This document shows positions 13,335 to 26,550 of a stretch of 64,000 nucleotides of DNA, piece after piece; the first letter of the stretch is position 1; every line of letters starts with the position of its first letter. A program made the translations under genes and the position numbers. The stretch covers positions 362,755 through 426,754 of the forward strand of contig VYZB01000386.1 of assembly GCA_013397455.1 (NCBI GenBank), in the 5' to 3' direction. The notes under the pieces are model-generated. The model did no database searches, was not told the DNA's origin, and saw only the letters and a program-made list of their open reading frames with translations. Origin of the DNA: Crotophaga sulcirostris (lineage: Eukaryota; Chordata; Aves; Cuculiformes; Crotophagidae).

Positions 13335-13805
13335 GACGTACATTGAGTCGAGAGGAGGACCACGAAGTTGATCAGAGAGCTGGAGCACCTTGCGTACAAG
13401 GACACACTGAGAGAGCTGGGCTTGTTTAGCCTAGAGAAGAGAAGACTCCAAGGAGGAAGGAGGCCTTATAGCAGCCTCCCAGTACCTAAAGGGGGCCTAC
13501 AGGAAAGCTGGGGAGAGGCTTTTTTTGGGGGAGTGCAGTGATAGGATGAGGGGTAATGGGTTTAAGATGAAAGAGGGGAGATTTAGATTAGATATTAGAG
13601 GGAATTTTTTTACTGTGAGGGTGCTGAAACAGTGGAACAGGTTGCCCAGAGAAGTCGTTGATGCTCCGTCCTTGGAGGTGTTCAAGGCTAGGTTGGATTC
13701 AGAGCACCCTGATCTAGTGGAAGTCATCCTTGCTCATGGCAGGGGGGTTGGATCTAGGTGATCTTTTAGGTCCTTTCCAGCCCAAACCATTCTGTGCTTC
13801 TAAGT
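13335..13805 (+). mobile_element. CR1 LINE 3' fragment
   Basis: Sense-strand CR1. It starts at 'gaggaccacgaagttgatca' and 'ggagcacctt' in the last part of ORF2. It runs through 'gagctgggcttgtttagcct', 'aacagtggaacaggttgccc' and 'cttggaggtgttcaaggcta', then ends in 'ttccagcccaaaccattctg'. Short ORF2 stretches still read in frame (13525-13761: '[19 protein letters not shown]'), so it is younger than its neighbours. It is 5'-truncated and inactive. Confidence 0.95.
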
Positions 13806-13954
13806 ACTGGGTAGTACAACTCCCACTAAAAGAAGAGAATCCAAAACCAATGCAAACCTACAGATTTTTTTCCTTTGTTAATTAGATCAGAAAAACAGAT
13901 CTTGTGTGGCCAGTTTTTCTTAAAAACTATTACAAGCAGTAGCAAAAGGGGAAA

Positions 13955-14110
13955 AGTTCCTGCATCCAATTTCAGAGATGTTTAAAACAGGTGTAGATGT
14001 GACACTTAGGGACATGATTTAGTGTTGGACTTGGCAGTGTTAGTTTATGGTTGGACTTGATGATCTTAAAGGTATTTTCCAACCTAAATAATTCTGTGAT
14101 TCTGTGATGA
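13955..14110 (+). mobile_element. CR1 LINE 3' tail
   Basis: A second sense-strand CR1 tail, 150 bp after the previous one. It has 'ggttggacttgatgatctta', 'aaggtattttccaacctaaa' and the terminal repeat 'attctgtgattctgtgatga'. The 5' part matches the 'ttcagagatgtttaaaacag' region. It keeps only the last 150 bp or so of the element. Confidence 0.9.
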
Positions 14111-17100
14111 GAAAGGAAAAGGGCAACCATACATTTTAAAATAAGCTTAGCAAAGAGAAAAGACCTGTTACCCAGATTTGGATATTTTCTGAAAGATAAT
14201 GTTTTTGGTATAGCAAATTAAGTTAGTGACTTTAAAGCAGGTTAGCACTGGGTAAAATTCTGTTGTCTGTGCTGTGGGTGGCGATCGGACAAGGACCTCA
14301 TGATGGTGTTTTTGAACATAAGACTTATGAAGTACACCCTTGTGAACAACTATGCGGAGGATACACAGTGCTTTAAAGCCTTCTGACCTAATCAGAAAAG
14401 TTTTTCTAATGAGGAAGCATAGTTGGAGATGTAGACAACATGCAGGATGGGGCTGTAACTATATTGACTTTTTCTCTCAAATGGCTGGAGCATGGTAAAG
14501 AGGGCTGCAGAGATGGTAGGGAAGAGGATATTACTGGTAAATCTGTCTTAAAATGTGCTGATTGTAAGCTGCAAGTATGTCTGGAAGAGAAAACTTGCAA
14601 CAGGCTATACTACTTTATACTGCATGTTATTATGTTCTTTTTAACTGCAAAATTTAGCTAAGAGAAATACGTTCTTGAATAACACTCCTTTAGCAGCATC
14701 TGCAGGAAGCTGTGATGGCTTTCAGTATACAAAGGACAAAGACATGAAACAAAATTTAGATTGATCAGCTTTCACTTATCCTTTGAAGTGTCCTTAAATC
14801 ATTGTTTTAATGTCATATTCACACTGAACCTGATTTTCACTCACTTGCAGACTTCAAATGTGAAGTCCCTGGATAATTTTTGGGTGAATTCTAGATGGGA
14901 GATGATATGTCCCTGAAATGTATAATTTATTTAATACTTTTTCAGAAATGGCTGAAAACATTGTCGTGAGCCCTCAAACAAATTTTGTAGATTACAAAGA
15001 GTCCTAGCCAAATGGATTATAGAAAAACTATGATGAGTTAGAGGTTATTCTTGAGAAGTTACCTAGTTTTCTGTGGGGAGACACTATTAAGTGTGAGTTT
15101 TCTAAATAAAACTTTTCTTAATTTGAAGATCAGATTTCAAGTCAAGGTCATTTTGCTGAAACATACTTTCAAATGGAGAAACAGTATATTTTATCAAAAA
15201 TCAAAGTGTGATGCATACAGCAAATTAGGTTTGGCTAAGGTTGCATTTGCAATTAATTATAGATTCCACAATGCAAGATTGTCAGTTTCAGAAAAACAAT
15301 TACCGTTTTGCTAAGACAGTCTACTCTGAATCCAAAACTTTCTGAAGTTTTGCTCTTTTCATCCTGAATTTCTGTTTAGCATGTGTTCAAAGAAGGCTTT
15401 CAAATGTGAGCTGTATTTAAGCAAGTATATCCAGCCAAATGCATTAACCTGAAATAACTCCAGGAGGAATGATAAAAACAATTGTAGCAATCTCTATATA
15501 AAATAAACCAGAAAGAAGAAAAAGAAATAACTTTCTGCAGGGAGATCAATAATGAGTAGGACTCGTATCTTCTAAAGACACTAGGAACCAGCTCGTAACT
15601 TAACTTGTTAAATACTGCTGACATTAAAAAGACTGGTTTCTTTGTTTACCCAGAAAGCTGAAGAGTGGCAGACCTCTGACAATTAAGACCTTTAAAAAAA
15701 ATTTCAATTTTGACTTCCAAACCAAAGACATGCAGGGAATCTGTTAATTGGTCTTGCGTTGAAATTCTTCACCTCTGGGCCTTGATGTTAGAGACATTTC
15801 AACCTATGTCTTTGGTCAGCTGAAGAAGATAGATTTCTCCTGCTCTAGGTCTAATATCTTAATCTTGCAGTGAGTAAGTGTGATTTCTTTTTCTGTGGTC
15901 TCCTTGTACCCTGAGCAATATTGTTCCTTGGAAACCTGTGAGGAGGAAAAGGTATCTGTGTGATGACTCTGGAGATGTGGTGTCCTGAAAATGGGAATTG
16001 TGGTCAATTCCTCATCTTTAGCAGGCATTTGCTATATGGCAACAAAAATGAAATGTTTGATAGTGTGTTTTCATTCGAGATGAAACTTTCAGTCCACTGG
16101 ATTAATCTGTGATGGTGAACTGATGAAGCTATTAACCTAAAAGAAACTAACAGCATTTATCAGGGTGGTCTTGGTCCCTCATAGAGAAGGTACAGGCAAG
16201 AATTTTTCTCATCTTATTGGTGCTGCACATCAATCTGGATGTAACCAAGCAGACAATAAAAATTATGCTTTTTCATGAATTTGGTCCCTTTTTTCCTCAA
16301 AAGCTTCACCAGTAGCTGAAACACAATCTTATCTAAAGCTGAACTGCTTGTTTTCTCTTTTAAACTGTGCCTTTCTACCATTCTGCATTGTGCTTGATGA
16401 AACTCCTTTGTATGTGCCGCCGTGGCTGGTGTAGCAGAAGCTAGTGTCAATGAGAGGAGGAAGGCTGTGGCGTTATAGCCAGGATTTTCTTGCATCTTCA
16501 CTCTACAAACCACTAGAAGGTTATATAACAAGTTCTCTCTTTTACTTTTTTCTTTACTGTGATGTCACCTTTTTTTGGAAAAAGTGATGTAACAAACCAT
16601 TAAAGAAAACTCAGGTTTGCTGATGATCATTAGAAATGTTTACTAACCTGAAAGCTACACGATCTTATGGAGAATTGTGGTGTGTTCTGATGAGTGTATT
16701 TTATTAACAAGATGCTTCATATTTTAATGGGCTGTTTCTCTCGGGTGTTTGAGGTGCTGTTATGCTAGTTACTCAATTTTATGAAGTTAAACAATAAACA
16801 TTAAAAGTAAAACATCAGGAAAATTGCCGGAGTGCAAAATAGATCTGTCCCTTGGCAGATTTAATTTACTTTCAATTTTTCTTTTTGTCTAGTAACATGT
16901 ATTTAAGTATTTTGAAGGAGAGAAGACCGACTTTAATCTGAGCCTCTAGGTCTAAAGGCACAGAAAGGAGTGATGTGTTTTCTCCAGGCGATGGCAAGCT
17001 TTGTTTTTGGTTAACCCAAACATTTACAGTACGGGGTCTTTTGATGCTTCTGCACTTGAAATTTTTGTGGCTGAACCATAGTGGAGTCAAACTTGGAAGT

Positions 17101-20100
17101 CAACTAGTAAGAAACCTGGAATTGTCAAATTAGAACAAATAAATGTATGTTGTATGTTTATCTTTTATGTTTTCTGCATTTACCTACTTGCATTTACCTA
17201 TAGACAATACTGGCACCTTTGTGAGATTATGAAAAACTAAGTTATTTATTTAACTCTAGTCTCACTCTTCCATGTGCACGAATCTGAGTGATTCAGTATT
17301 TTGTTTGGGCAGAGGAGGGAATGTAAATACCCAGCCCAGGGGGGAAGATAATGCCTATTAATTCCTTTTATTTTCACCTGGCTTGCAGGCATGTAATTAT
17401 TTTTCACGTGTTACCGTCAGAAACCCCTAAGCTGTATGATTAATATGAATCTATCAAAGGTGTAGAAAGGCATGGTTATTTCTCAGGAAAGAGCAGGACC
17501 TCCCTTCTCTAATGTGACATATAAATCATGCGGGCAAGGAGGGAAGGCAGGCTCCACATTATGGTAAGCACAGAATTTCTAGGCAGGAAACTCTCCTGCT
17601 CTACACAACCGTTACTTACTACTCAGGCTATTAGCCCCAGGCATGAAAGGCTTAGTTCCATTGCACAGATGGCATTTCATCTGCCCAGACAGCTGGGCTA
17701 ATTTCACCCTTGGACCTGTTCTACAGGAGGCCTTCAAACAGGGTTAAGAGCAGTAAGATTTGGGCTCTGCTGTTTAAAATGGGCACTCCTCTCAGTTGCT
17801 AGTTTGCTGAAGACGTGGTACAAGCAGGTTTATCTCTCTGGTGCTTTCGTAGAGCAGAGCAGGAGTGCTTGTAGTCATGTTTTGACTGTTTTTTTAAGTT
17901 CTATTGCTGTATATACTTTTTGTTTTAAAACAGTGTTTTGAAAATATTTAAAGAACCTCAAAGAAAGGGTTGTAGAGGGATCATAACCTTTCCTGTGGTC
18001 AGGAGCATTTCTGTTCCCCAGTTGAGCTGTTTATGGGAGGCAGCAATGCAATGAACTGAGATATAACCAGCTCTCTTGTTACTTGTGGCTCTGGAGACAG
18101 AAGCACCTAAAACAATAGACGATTTCTAATCACCCTGTGGCTGGTAGGGGCTGATGCCAACACTAGTTGGGGACTGCAGTGCAGAGCAGAGCCAGCTCAA
18201 GTCTGCAAGGGCTTGTTAACACCGAGCGCTGCCTGGGACAGCCAAGCTGGCCCTGGAAGCAGTGATGTTGCATTCAGCAGTCTTTTTTGAGTGAATAAAT
18301 CCATCTAGGCGGGAGCTGCTGATGTGGGCCCTGCTCTAATGTTTCTCTATCCATGGCACAGTTAACTTGCAGCCCCACTTCATGGGATCCCCCAACTTCA
18401 ACTGTATTATCTGCCTCCTCAGCTCTTGGACTGAGCAAATTGCTAATAACTGTGTCTGCCTGTATGGAGCAGTTTAGGCATTTCTGCAGCCCAGATTAGT
18501 TGATCTTGTGGCTCACGATCTTGTTCAATGCATAGAAGTCCTGTACTTGTCTGTGCCTTTTGGTTCTGACTTATTTTGCATATTTAGTGGAACTGATTTT
18601 TATTCTCTGTAGGAGAGGAACATCCCTTTAGTTCTGGACCCTCAGGCTGGGTCATGTTCAATAGGTTAAGGGTGAGGAGGAGTATTCTGAGTGACTGGAA
18701 GGGGAAGCCCAAACATTGGTAACTGGAAAGTGGTGGGGACTGTTCCCCTGATCTACAGCTGAGAGGATCATCAGGAAAAACTACAAGCTAGCATTTCAGA
18801 AGAGTCTGAAGCAGTAATGGGAGAAGCTGCATTAGAGTTAAATCCTTCAATGCATTTGCTGCAGAAATTTTTATCCTCAGATGAAGGAAGATGAAATATA
18901 ATGAGTGCTGAGTAAAGCAATCTTAGCTGTAACCAAAGCCTCTTGAGGAATAAAAGCAAATTAAAGAAAAAAAAAAGAACACAAACATGCCTAAAATAGG
19001 AAACTTAGTGGAGCCTGTGAACACTTCCTAAATCTTTGGACTTGTTCTTGGGTCAGTTTTTTTTCTTTTTTTCTTTCTGTTGTTTTCCTTACTCCCTTGC
19101 ATCAGGCAGTGCTTGGTATTATCACCTTGTTGTCATATTTGCTTGGGGAAACAAATCTGTCACAGCAGTTTCCTGTCAATACCCTGTCTTGAGTTAACAG
19201 CATGTGCCTTGCTCCAGCACTGTAGGATGATGTCGCTTTTGCTGATAAAACCCACACTTTTCATTATCTGTTGAAGAATGAACCGCATGCTGGCATTACC
19301 CAGATTTGGAAACCAAGTGTGCTGTCAGAGGCAGAATTTGTAGCAATTCTTTGAAGTCACAGTTTCAGCCTATGTATATTTTCTAACTTCAGATTGTTAT
19401 GGAGCATAGAATTATTCATATAGTAAATGAATTCTCTGATATTCGGTGCTTTTTCAACCCCATTTTAAATTTTTTAGCATTTATATATAAAAATGCATAT
19501 ATAGCATTAATATTCCCAATGTTATGTTGTACCTATACATAGGAGCCTCCTCACAGAATGCTATTGGTATCTTTACTTTTCTCTTACCTTTTGCTTCATT
19601 CTTATTAGGATTTTACCTTGCTTGGTGTACTGATGATGTCAGAGGCTAGTGGTGTGAGGAGACTGATTATATCAGAGTTGTTTAGTGATTACCAGTACCA
19701 GACAGTTCACCAAAAGGTATTCCCATAACAGGAATCTAAAATAGAACTGTATCAATCTACTAAGTTAGATGGTAGCACTGTTTGTTAGGTGATATATCCT
19801 AAGAAGAACAGATACTTAAATGAATGCAAAAGACAAGGACTAAACAAATGAGTACGTTTGTCTAATCAGTTAATGAAAATCACCGCATGGCTATAGTGTG
19901 AAAATGGTGAGTGTTACCTTGGGAATAGCTTCACTAAGTGTTGTATCAGAGGTTAAAAATAATAGCTCTGCTTTCACCAAGATGTGGAAAGCAGAGATTC
20001 AGTAAATCCCAGAGCAAACAGTGCATGTGAGAGGATAGAGGCCAAAGAGGATAATGTGCATTAGTCTACATATGTGGATCCACATAAATCTTTCTGGTTG

Positions 20101-23100
20101 TTTTATGTTTGCCAAGTCTAGATTGGAATTAATGTGGTTGCTTTTTTTTTTTTTTCCTTTTCTAATAATCACTATCTACGTTGAACCATTCAGCTCAATT
20201 TTGTACCATGTGGGAAAGTCCTCCTGAAATAAAATGATCACCTGCAATTTAACTGGAAATGTAGGCTTTGTAATGCGAAAGATCAATAACAATGTTTCCA
20301 TTTGTATTTTTTTTATAAGGAGATGTCTTTTTAGGCCAACACATGGGCTGAACTGAAAATAAGTAAACTGTGCACATCTGTAGATCTGACTCAACAGCTT
20401 CCAAGATTTCATGGACCACATCAAAACAGATGGGTAATGATAGCTATGAAGAAGGCTACGTGACACACTTAAGATCAGCAGTGGTATGTAGTAAAGTGGG
20501 AATGTGAAGGTCCTTCAGCCTTTGTCACATGAAACAGTTCAGGAGGCAGTTAAAATGCCATACTCAGCACAGCTAATACCAATTTTCTTCTTCCTCAGAA
20601 GCTACCTCCAGGACTCAGTTTTGAGACAGTTATGCTAGGCTGAAGGACCATGAGTAACCAATCTACTTCGGCATCCTTGCTGAAGACATACTATGTCACT
20701 ATGTGAACCAAAAAAATCACAGTCCCACTGTCAATTTTCTGACTATGCCATCTTTCTGTGTTTCTAGAGTATGACCAGTGCTTTAAAAAATTAATTTTGG
20801 GTGTTTGGCCTGACCCTTTCCCTCACTCTGCAGTAGGGTGAAGGAATCTGAGCAGGTATCTGGGCCACCAGCTAACGGTCTGTAACCTAAAGCAAGAAAT
20901 AGGTCACTTTCAAATGATGCTTTCCTCCGTAATGCACAGGCCTACCAAACTGAATGAGGAGTTCTTCCCAGCAGACGGGCAGACAGTGACTGAACCACTG
21001 CCTTTCCAAGGAGTTTCATCCCAGGACACTCCCTTTTGTTTCAGCATATGCATGGTTGCACAAGCCAACACCCTGGCTGACATGACACCATCTTTAGCAT
21101 TTAGTGCTGTCTTTTGATTTCTGACATTCTTTATGGTTTAAACACTTACAAATCCATTTGTAAGAATTATGTTATCAGTACCTGTGTGAATGAGTGACTA
21201 CACATAACACAATAATGCCTGAAGAGCAACTGAGAGTAGAGTTCCATTGCGATGGTAGTTGTTGCAAAAAAAGGAAGTGTGCTTGAAAAAGCTTTCTGAA
21301 GACCAAGCAGATGAGAAGACTAACGCTAAAATGACTTAAAGCGCTCTGAGGCATCATGAAGCTGAGGTGAAGAGATCACAGAGTGAAGAGTCAAAGAGTC
21401 AAGGACCAGCAATTTCAGGGAAAGATGGTCCAGACGGAATGGTAGGTCCCCAAGGGGCCCTGTTTTAGCAGCTTCTGCAGCAGTTTCTCTTGGATCGAGT
21501 CCTTTGCTTTGTTCTACCTTCCCTGCAGTTAATCCGAAGATACCGTGTCATTCTTAGTTTTCTGCAGAATTTACTGCTTTAGAATTTTGTGCATTCTCTT
21601 CCGGTGCAGTGTGCACTCGCTCAACCACTTCTGCAGAACATTTCGGCCTGGCCTGGCCTGACTTAGTATTGAGCTGTCTGAAAAGAGCACTTTCCTCACC
21701 AGTGGATTGGCCCAGATTTGGTGTTGCAGTGAGTTTAGTTTGAATGTGGTGAGTGCTGCAGAAATGGAACAGCCATTAGAAGATGAACTGGAGTCTGTTT
21801 ATTGGGCACTGTCAACAGTACCATCCTCTAGTGGCAGGATTGTTGAGAAAGGTACGTGAAAAGATAACACCAAATGTTCAGTAGACTCCAGAAAGAGCCT
21901 GGCATTTAGCAAAACGTCTTTCTTTTCAAACTGTCAAATTAATAAATGATGGAATCAAAACTGGAATCCTGCAGTGTCACTTCAGAGTTGGTGGTAGGAG
22001 CAGAGCAGCACTTTAACACTTTGCCTGGAGGGAGCAAAAAAAAAAACCTGTCATGAGTTAAAAGGAGAAATGTTCATCCCATAATTGTCTGGCACAAATT
22101 TGTTTACAATAAACTGTCAGTTGCAATTTTCAGCCTTCAGAAACAATTGGCCTGGTGTTCAAGACTGCTGAGTGCCAAAAATTGTATGGGTCAAGTTGCA
22201 TTGCGAACATAATCTGAAACAAAGTAGCAAGACAAATGTTATGACTTCCATGCCTTTGATTAGCAGGATGGATGCACAAAAGAAGAAAGCATCCCTCTCT
22301 CTCTTTCAAAGCTCACTCAGGGATTCTTAGAGCTTCTTTTAAAACACAAAATCAAATAATTTTACTATGTTCAAAATGAGAGCATTTGGTTTTGAAGCCT
22401 TTAAGACATGGATATAAGAGCCTGGGATGTCATTTAAGGCAGTGAGGTAGTCCTGAGTTTTCATGTTAACCTGCCTATCGCAGTATGATACTACTGACCT
22501 GTCTCACATTGTGAGGATCAATTACTTAGTTTGCATTGCCACTTTGAAGACATAAAGCACATTTTACATTAGGTAAGATCTGCATCAAAATATTCAAGAA
22601 AACACAAAGTACTGTTTTGTGTTTATTTTCTTTTTGAGTCATCTGACAATACCTTTCTAATCTACCAGTGGGCTACAGGATGTTGATTCTAGGCTGAGCA
22701 AACTGTTTTAAGAGGTTTTCAATTCACTCAAGCCATTTTTGCTCCTGTAGCTTTAAGTCATAAATTGATTTAGAATATGTTAACAGTTGCTGCAGGTTGT
22801 GAATAGACATTTAAAATGCTGTTTTCAGTGTGTGCGTCCTTAATGCCCTAAGCTCCTCGAGAAAAAATTATCCTAACAGGCAAACTTCAAACCTTTATTC
22901 TTATTGTGTTTCATCATGTAGAAAAACCAAACCAGTCCAGTCTCCCAGCCTTTTGAGGGGCAGGCATGCCTCTCAGCTGATCATCTGGGAACTGCTGTTG
23001 GCTTCCAGGGACAGAAAGAAATAAAAGCAAATATATAAACAAGGCCCTTAGGCCTTATAGGGGACTATAGAAGAGCAAAAGCAATGTCCCAGAGATTAGC

Positions 23101-25549
23101 TTGAACCAAACTCTACCGTGGTCTGAAAAAAATGAGGAGTGTAGATTCCAAAGTTTGCAGAAAGGCAAAAGAATAACTGGACTGACCCCTAAGGACCAGT
23201 TCTCAGTCCTCTGAATTGGACCAATCTCTTTGTGAAATTAAAAAAAAAGTAGTGGACAAGCCAAGTGTCTCACTAAACCTCTTTGACAGTAACTCATGTA
23301 GCTGAATACCAGCTCTAGAGTCAGAGACTGCCTTTGATTCTTTATTGAAATGGTTGACCCAAGGTCAATAGATAAGAAGTTTTTTCAGCAGTTTGTTGTG
23401 TCAGTGGTGGTCTGGTCTCTTAGGTCTGAGTGGAGCAGTTTCTTTCCAGATCAGAGCACTTCCAGCAAATGAAATATTTTCGGGTAGGTTCTTTCCCATG
23501 GGAGTAGTTGAGTCAATCTATTCTTTTTTTTTCCATTGCTTTGCAAGTCCCAGCCATTTATACTTCTTTACTTTGGGCTCTAATGAAGTAAATTCTCTTT
23601 TGTGGTGACCTTTGCTTCAAGTGTGCAGTAAATGGCCGGGTTTGTCCGTATTCTGCTCTATCTGTAATACAACTTTCCATTTCTAGCTTTTTCATACTGA
23701 AGATACTAAAAGGGAATTTTGTAATACATGTGGTATACCATGTTTTCAGGCTACGCTAAAGCTCCTACTTTAGCTCTTAACATGTTCAAAAAGTGACAGT
23801 GGTGGTTGTCAGCTCCAGACTAATGCATATTTGTCTGGGTGTATGTGTGAAGTGTATCAGAGGTTGTAACATTCCACTGGCATTTCTCCAGTAATATTTT
23901 TCTCCATTTATGATCATTCCAGTGAGATTCCATGACCAAATATGAGGTGTTTGTCAAATAGATACTGTTTTGTACCAATGTCAGCGGTCAAATCTAAAGA
24001 GAGGGGAGATCGGATGGGTGCAAACTTTGGTTTTATAGTATTATTTTATCCCTGCTGCGTGTTCAAATATTCCATTTCTCTGTCCAGAAGTTCTGTCAAC
24101 TCTCCAGTAAATCACCTGCTCTACCTAAAGCAGGGATCTTTCAAGTGAAGGAAGATTTTGAATTTACTTTACATTTTCTCTTTGGGAAAATAGGTAAAAC
24201 CCCAATCTTATGCGATTATCATTAAAATGTTGCAAAACCAGGTGATGTGGGACATGAGTAGAGGAAAATCTAGACAAAACAAATGGTTTAGAGTTCTTGT
24301 GCTCCTAAGAAGTCACCTTTACTGAACTAGTGTGCAACACACATTTTCCCTTCCTCCAATGCAGCAGCTGAAAGATGTTTTGCTGTAACAGAACGTAGTA
24401 AATTTTAGGAGGGGAAAAAGGGCAGAAAAACAAAATGCAGGACAATGTTGTTATTTCTTGTTTGCTTTGCTGAATGATGATCCTGCAGATAGTTATGTGC
24501 TTATGTGATTATGCACCTGCTACGATTTGTGTAGCACAGCCAACAGATAAGCCAGTTGTGCAAGGTATACTCAGATTGGATTTGTCTATGCTGTGCCTGT
24601 TCACAAACCCTATTCTTTGTAAGTTTTTTACTTCTACTTCCTGATTGACACTTCTGTCACATTTTTTGACTAATAAATAGTGGTTGACATTTTTATATCC
24701 TGAAGGCTTGTAGAGAATTTTAGTGCATGTAGAAAAAGGTGCAAATCTGGAAATGTATTTTTGGATGGGAGTAAGTCATTCTACATTACTACTAATTTTG
24801 GTGGTTTGAATGCAAGTTAGAAAGACCCTCTTTTCCCTTTGGATATAGCGTCCCGTCAACAGTTGGTCGCTATAGCATAATAGAAAATGCCATCACTAAG
24901 AGGAATCCTCTCTTTTTCTTTCTACTGAACTGATGTGACATGATATTCAGTCAAAATAAATGCCAATGGCAAAATAAATCTTTCAGCGAAAACTGAAAGA
25001 ACTTCATGAATCCAGAAAGCAGTGGTTGAGTGGAAGACTGGAAAAGCAGCTGTCATTGTTTCAAATGTGCTTTTCAGTGGGAGAGTAAAGCAGTGAGAGG
25101 AGAACACGTGTCAGTGCCTCCTGTGAAGGAGGGCATGGCCCACAATAATGTCTGACAGGAGGAAGGTCTGCAGGAGTTGGGTTGCTAACGGTCCCATTTC
25201 TCTTCTCCTCTGGGGATTATTCCTTTTCATGTATCTTTGGGACTGCCTAGATTTCTGCAGGCTGGAGCAGCTAAGGAGACCTCTTCCTCCGTCCAGGTTA
25301 ATTTCGCAGACTAAGGTGGAGGGATTCTGGGTCCGATGTGGGTTTGTGCAGCAGAAACCAGCTCCCTCAGTCAGACGGTGTGGGTGTGTGTGTTTTTTTA
25401 TTAATGATGTTTTGAGGGAACATGGAAATGCTAACAGACAGATGGGCAGATCTCTAAATTTTACACTGTGGTAGGAATGAGAGAGTCCTGCACAATAATT
25501 GGCCAGAAGGAATGGCAAGGTCTCTGTAGTCCGAAACTGCTCTACTAAT
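14111..25549. other. Intronic sequence with few recognisable repeats
   Basis: More than 11 kb without an identifiable CR1, exon or RNA gene. It contains a poly-T run at 20142-20155 and a compact stretch near 17230-17440 that looks like a conserved non-coding element, though I cannot test that. Open frames here are short and do not stand out from chance. Confidence 0.5.
20142..20155. repeat. Poly-T tract (T14)
   Basis: Uninterrupted run of 14 T followed by a short pyrimidine-rich tail. No attached retroposed sequence is recognisable on the other side. Confidence 0.9.
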
Positions 25550-25740
25550 TGTTACTCTTTCGCCTCAACTCTCTGTGCTACTTTGAGTGACATCACTTCT
25601 GCCAAGCCTCAGTTAACTCATCTGTAAAACAGAGCTAATCAGATTTGCCTACCTTATGGAGATTAATTTATTAAGTTTATATTGCGAAGCAGTGTGAAGG
25701 CATAAAATGTTATGGAAATGTTGAGTGGTAGCCATGTTAT
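25550..25740 (+). mobile_element. CORE-SINE / MIR-like copy
   Basis: The run 'aagcctcagttaactcatct', 'gtaaaacagagctaatcaga' and 'tttgcctaccttatggagat' follows the 3' half of the MIR family (consensus sense 'cctcagtttcctcatctgtaaaa...'). After it come the 'ttaatttattaa' region and 'ggcataaaatgttatggaaa', like the LINE-derived MIR tail. It is a diverged, ancient amniote SINE. The 5' tRNA-like half is weak or missing. Confidence 0.7.
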
Positions 25741-26524
25741 ATTAATTTTGTTTATTGAGTCCCATCACACATAATGTCAATGCGCTTCTGCAAATTATGG
25801 CAGCACAAGCTAATCCAAATGTAGGGTTTTCTAATGCTGCTTTTATTTTGCAATACTCTTGCTAGTTTTCAAAATCAATGTGAATTGGGTAAATAAATAA
25901 ATCTCCTGTCTTTTGTTCAGTAACACAGGCCATTTTAAAGTCTGCTTTGGGATCTGACTGGGAGCTTCACTTTTTTCTGTTTCCTGTATTCTGATCATCT
26001 CATAATTTTAACCCCTCTGTCCCTTGCTCCATCTTGCTCTTACTGTGTTCTTATAAGTGATTCTGCTGTGCTTGTATTTCTTTGGCCTTTGATTTTAACT
26101 TACTGGATCTAGTGCTATTACTGTCAGTTATTTTAATTTGAGTTTAGCTGCATCTTACTATCCCAACTGGTAGGTATAAGCTCAGTACTAAAAGTTTACA
26201 TGTGTAGACCCTATGAGGAAAAAAGAAACCCTTCTAGTTCATCTACCAAGAGATACAGTGATTAAGTGTAGAGGACTGAAAGTTCTGCTCTGCTGTTCCT
26301 GTTGTGAACAAATGTGCTTTCTCAAAACCACAATAGGGAAGGAGATAATACTTGGCAAAGAGGCTTCCATTAAAAGCACTTGCTGGAAATGTCTGCCCAT
26401 TGTTCCTGAAAAAATGCACTACTGGGCACTGTACTCTTCAATTTGCATTCTTTAAAATGGACAGAGAAAGAAATTTGTCAGGGGACCTAGGTGTCTTGTT
26501 CAGGAAGCTGTTGTAAGATACAGA

Positions 26525-26550
26525 AATCCTTCACAGCAATCCTTCACAGC
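26525..26550. repeat. 13-bp tandem duplication
   Basis: The unit 'aatccttcacagc' occurs twice in perfect tandem. Confidence 0.9.

Noticed and set aside
12863..13405. 180-codon minus-strand open frame
   Set aside because: It crosses the 256-bp inverted repeat and the antisense of a CR1 fragment, so it is a by-product of repeats.
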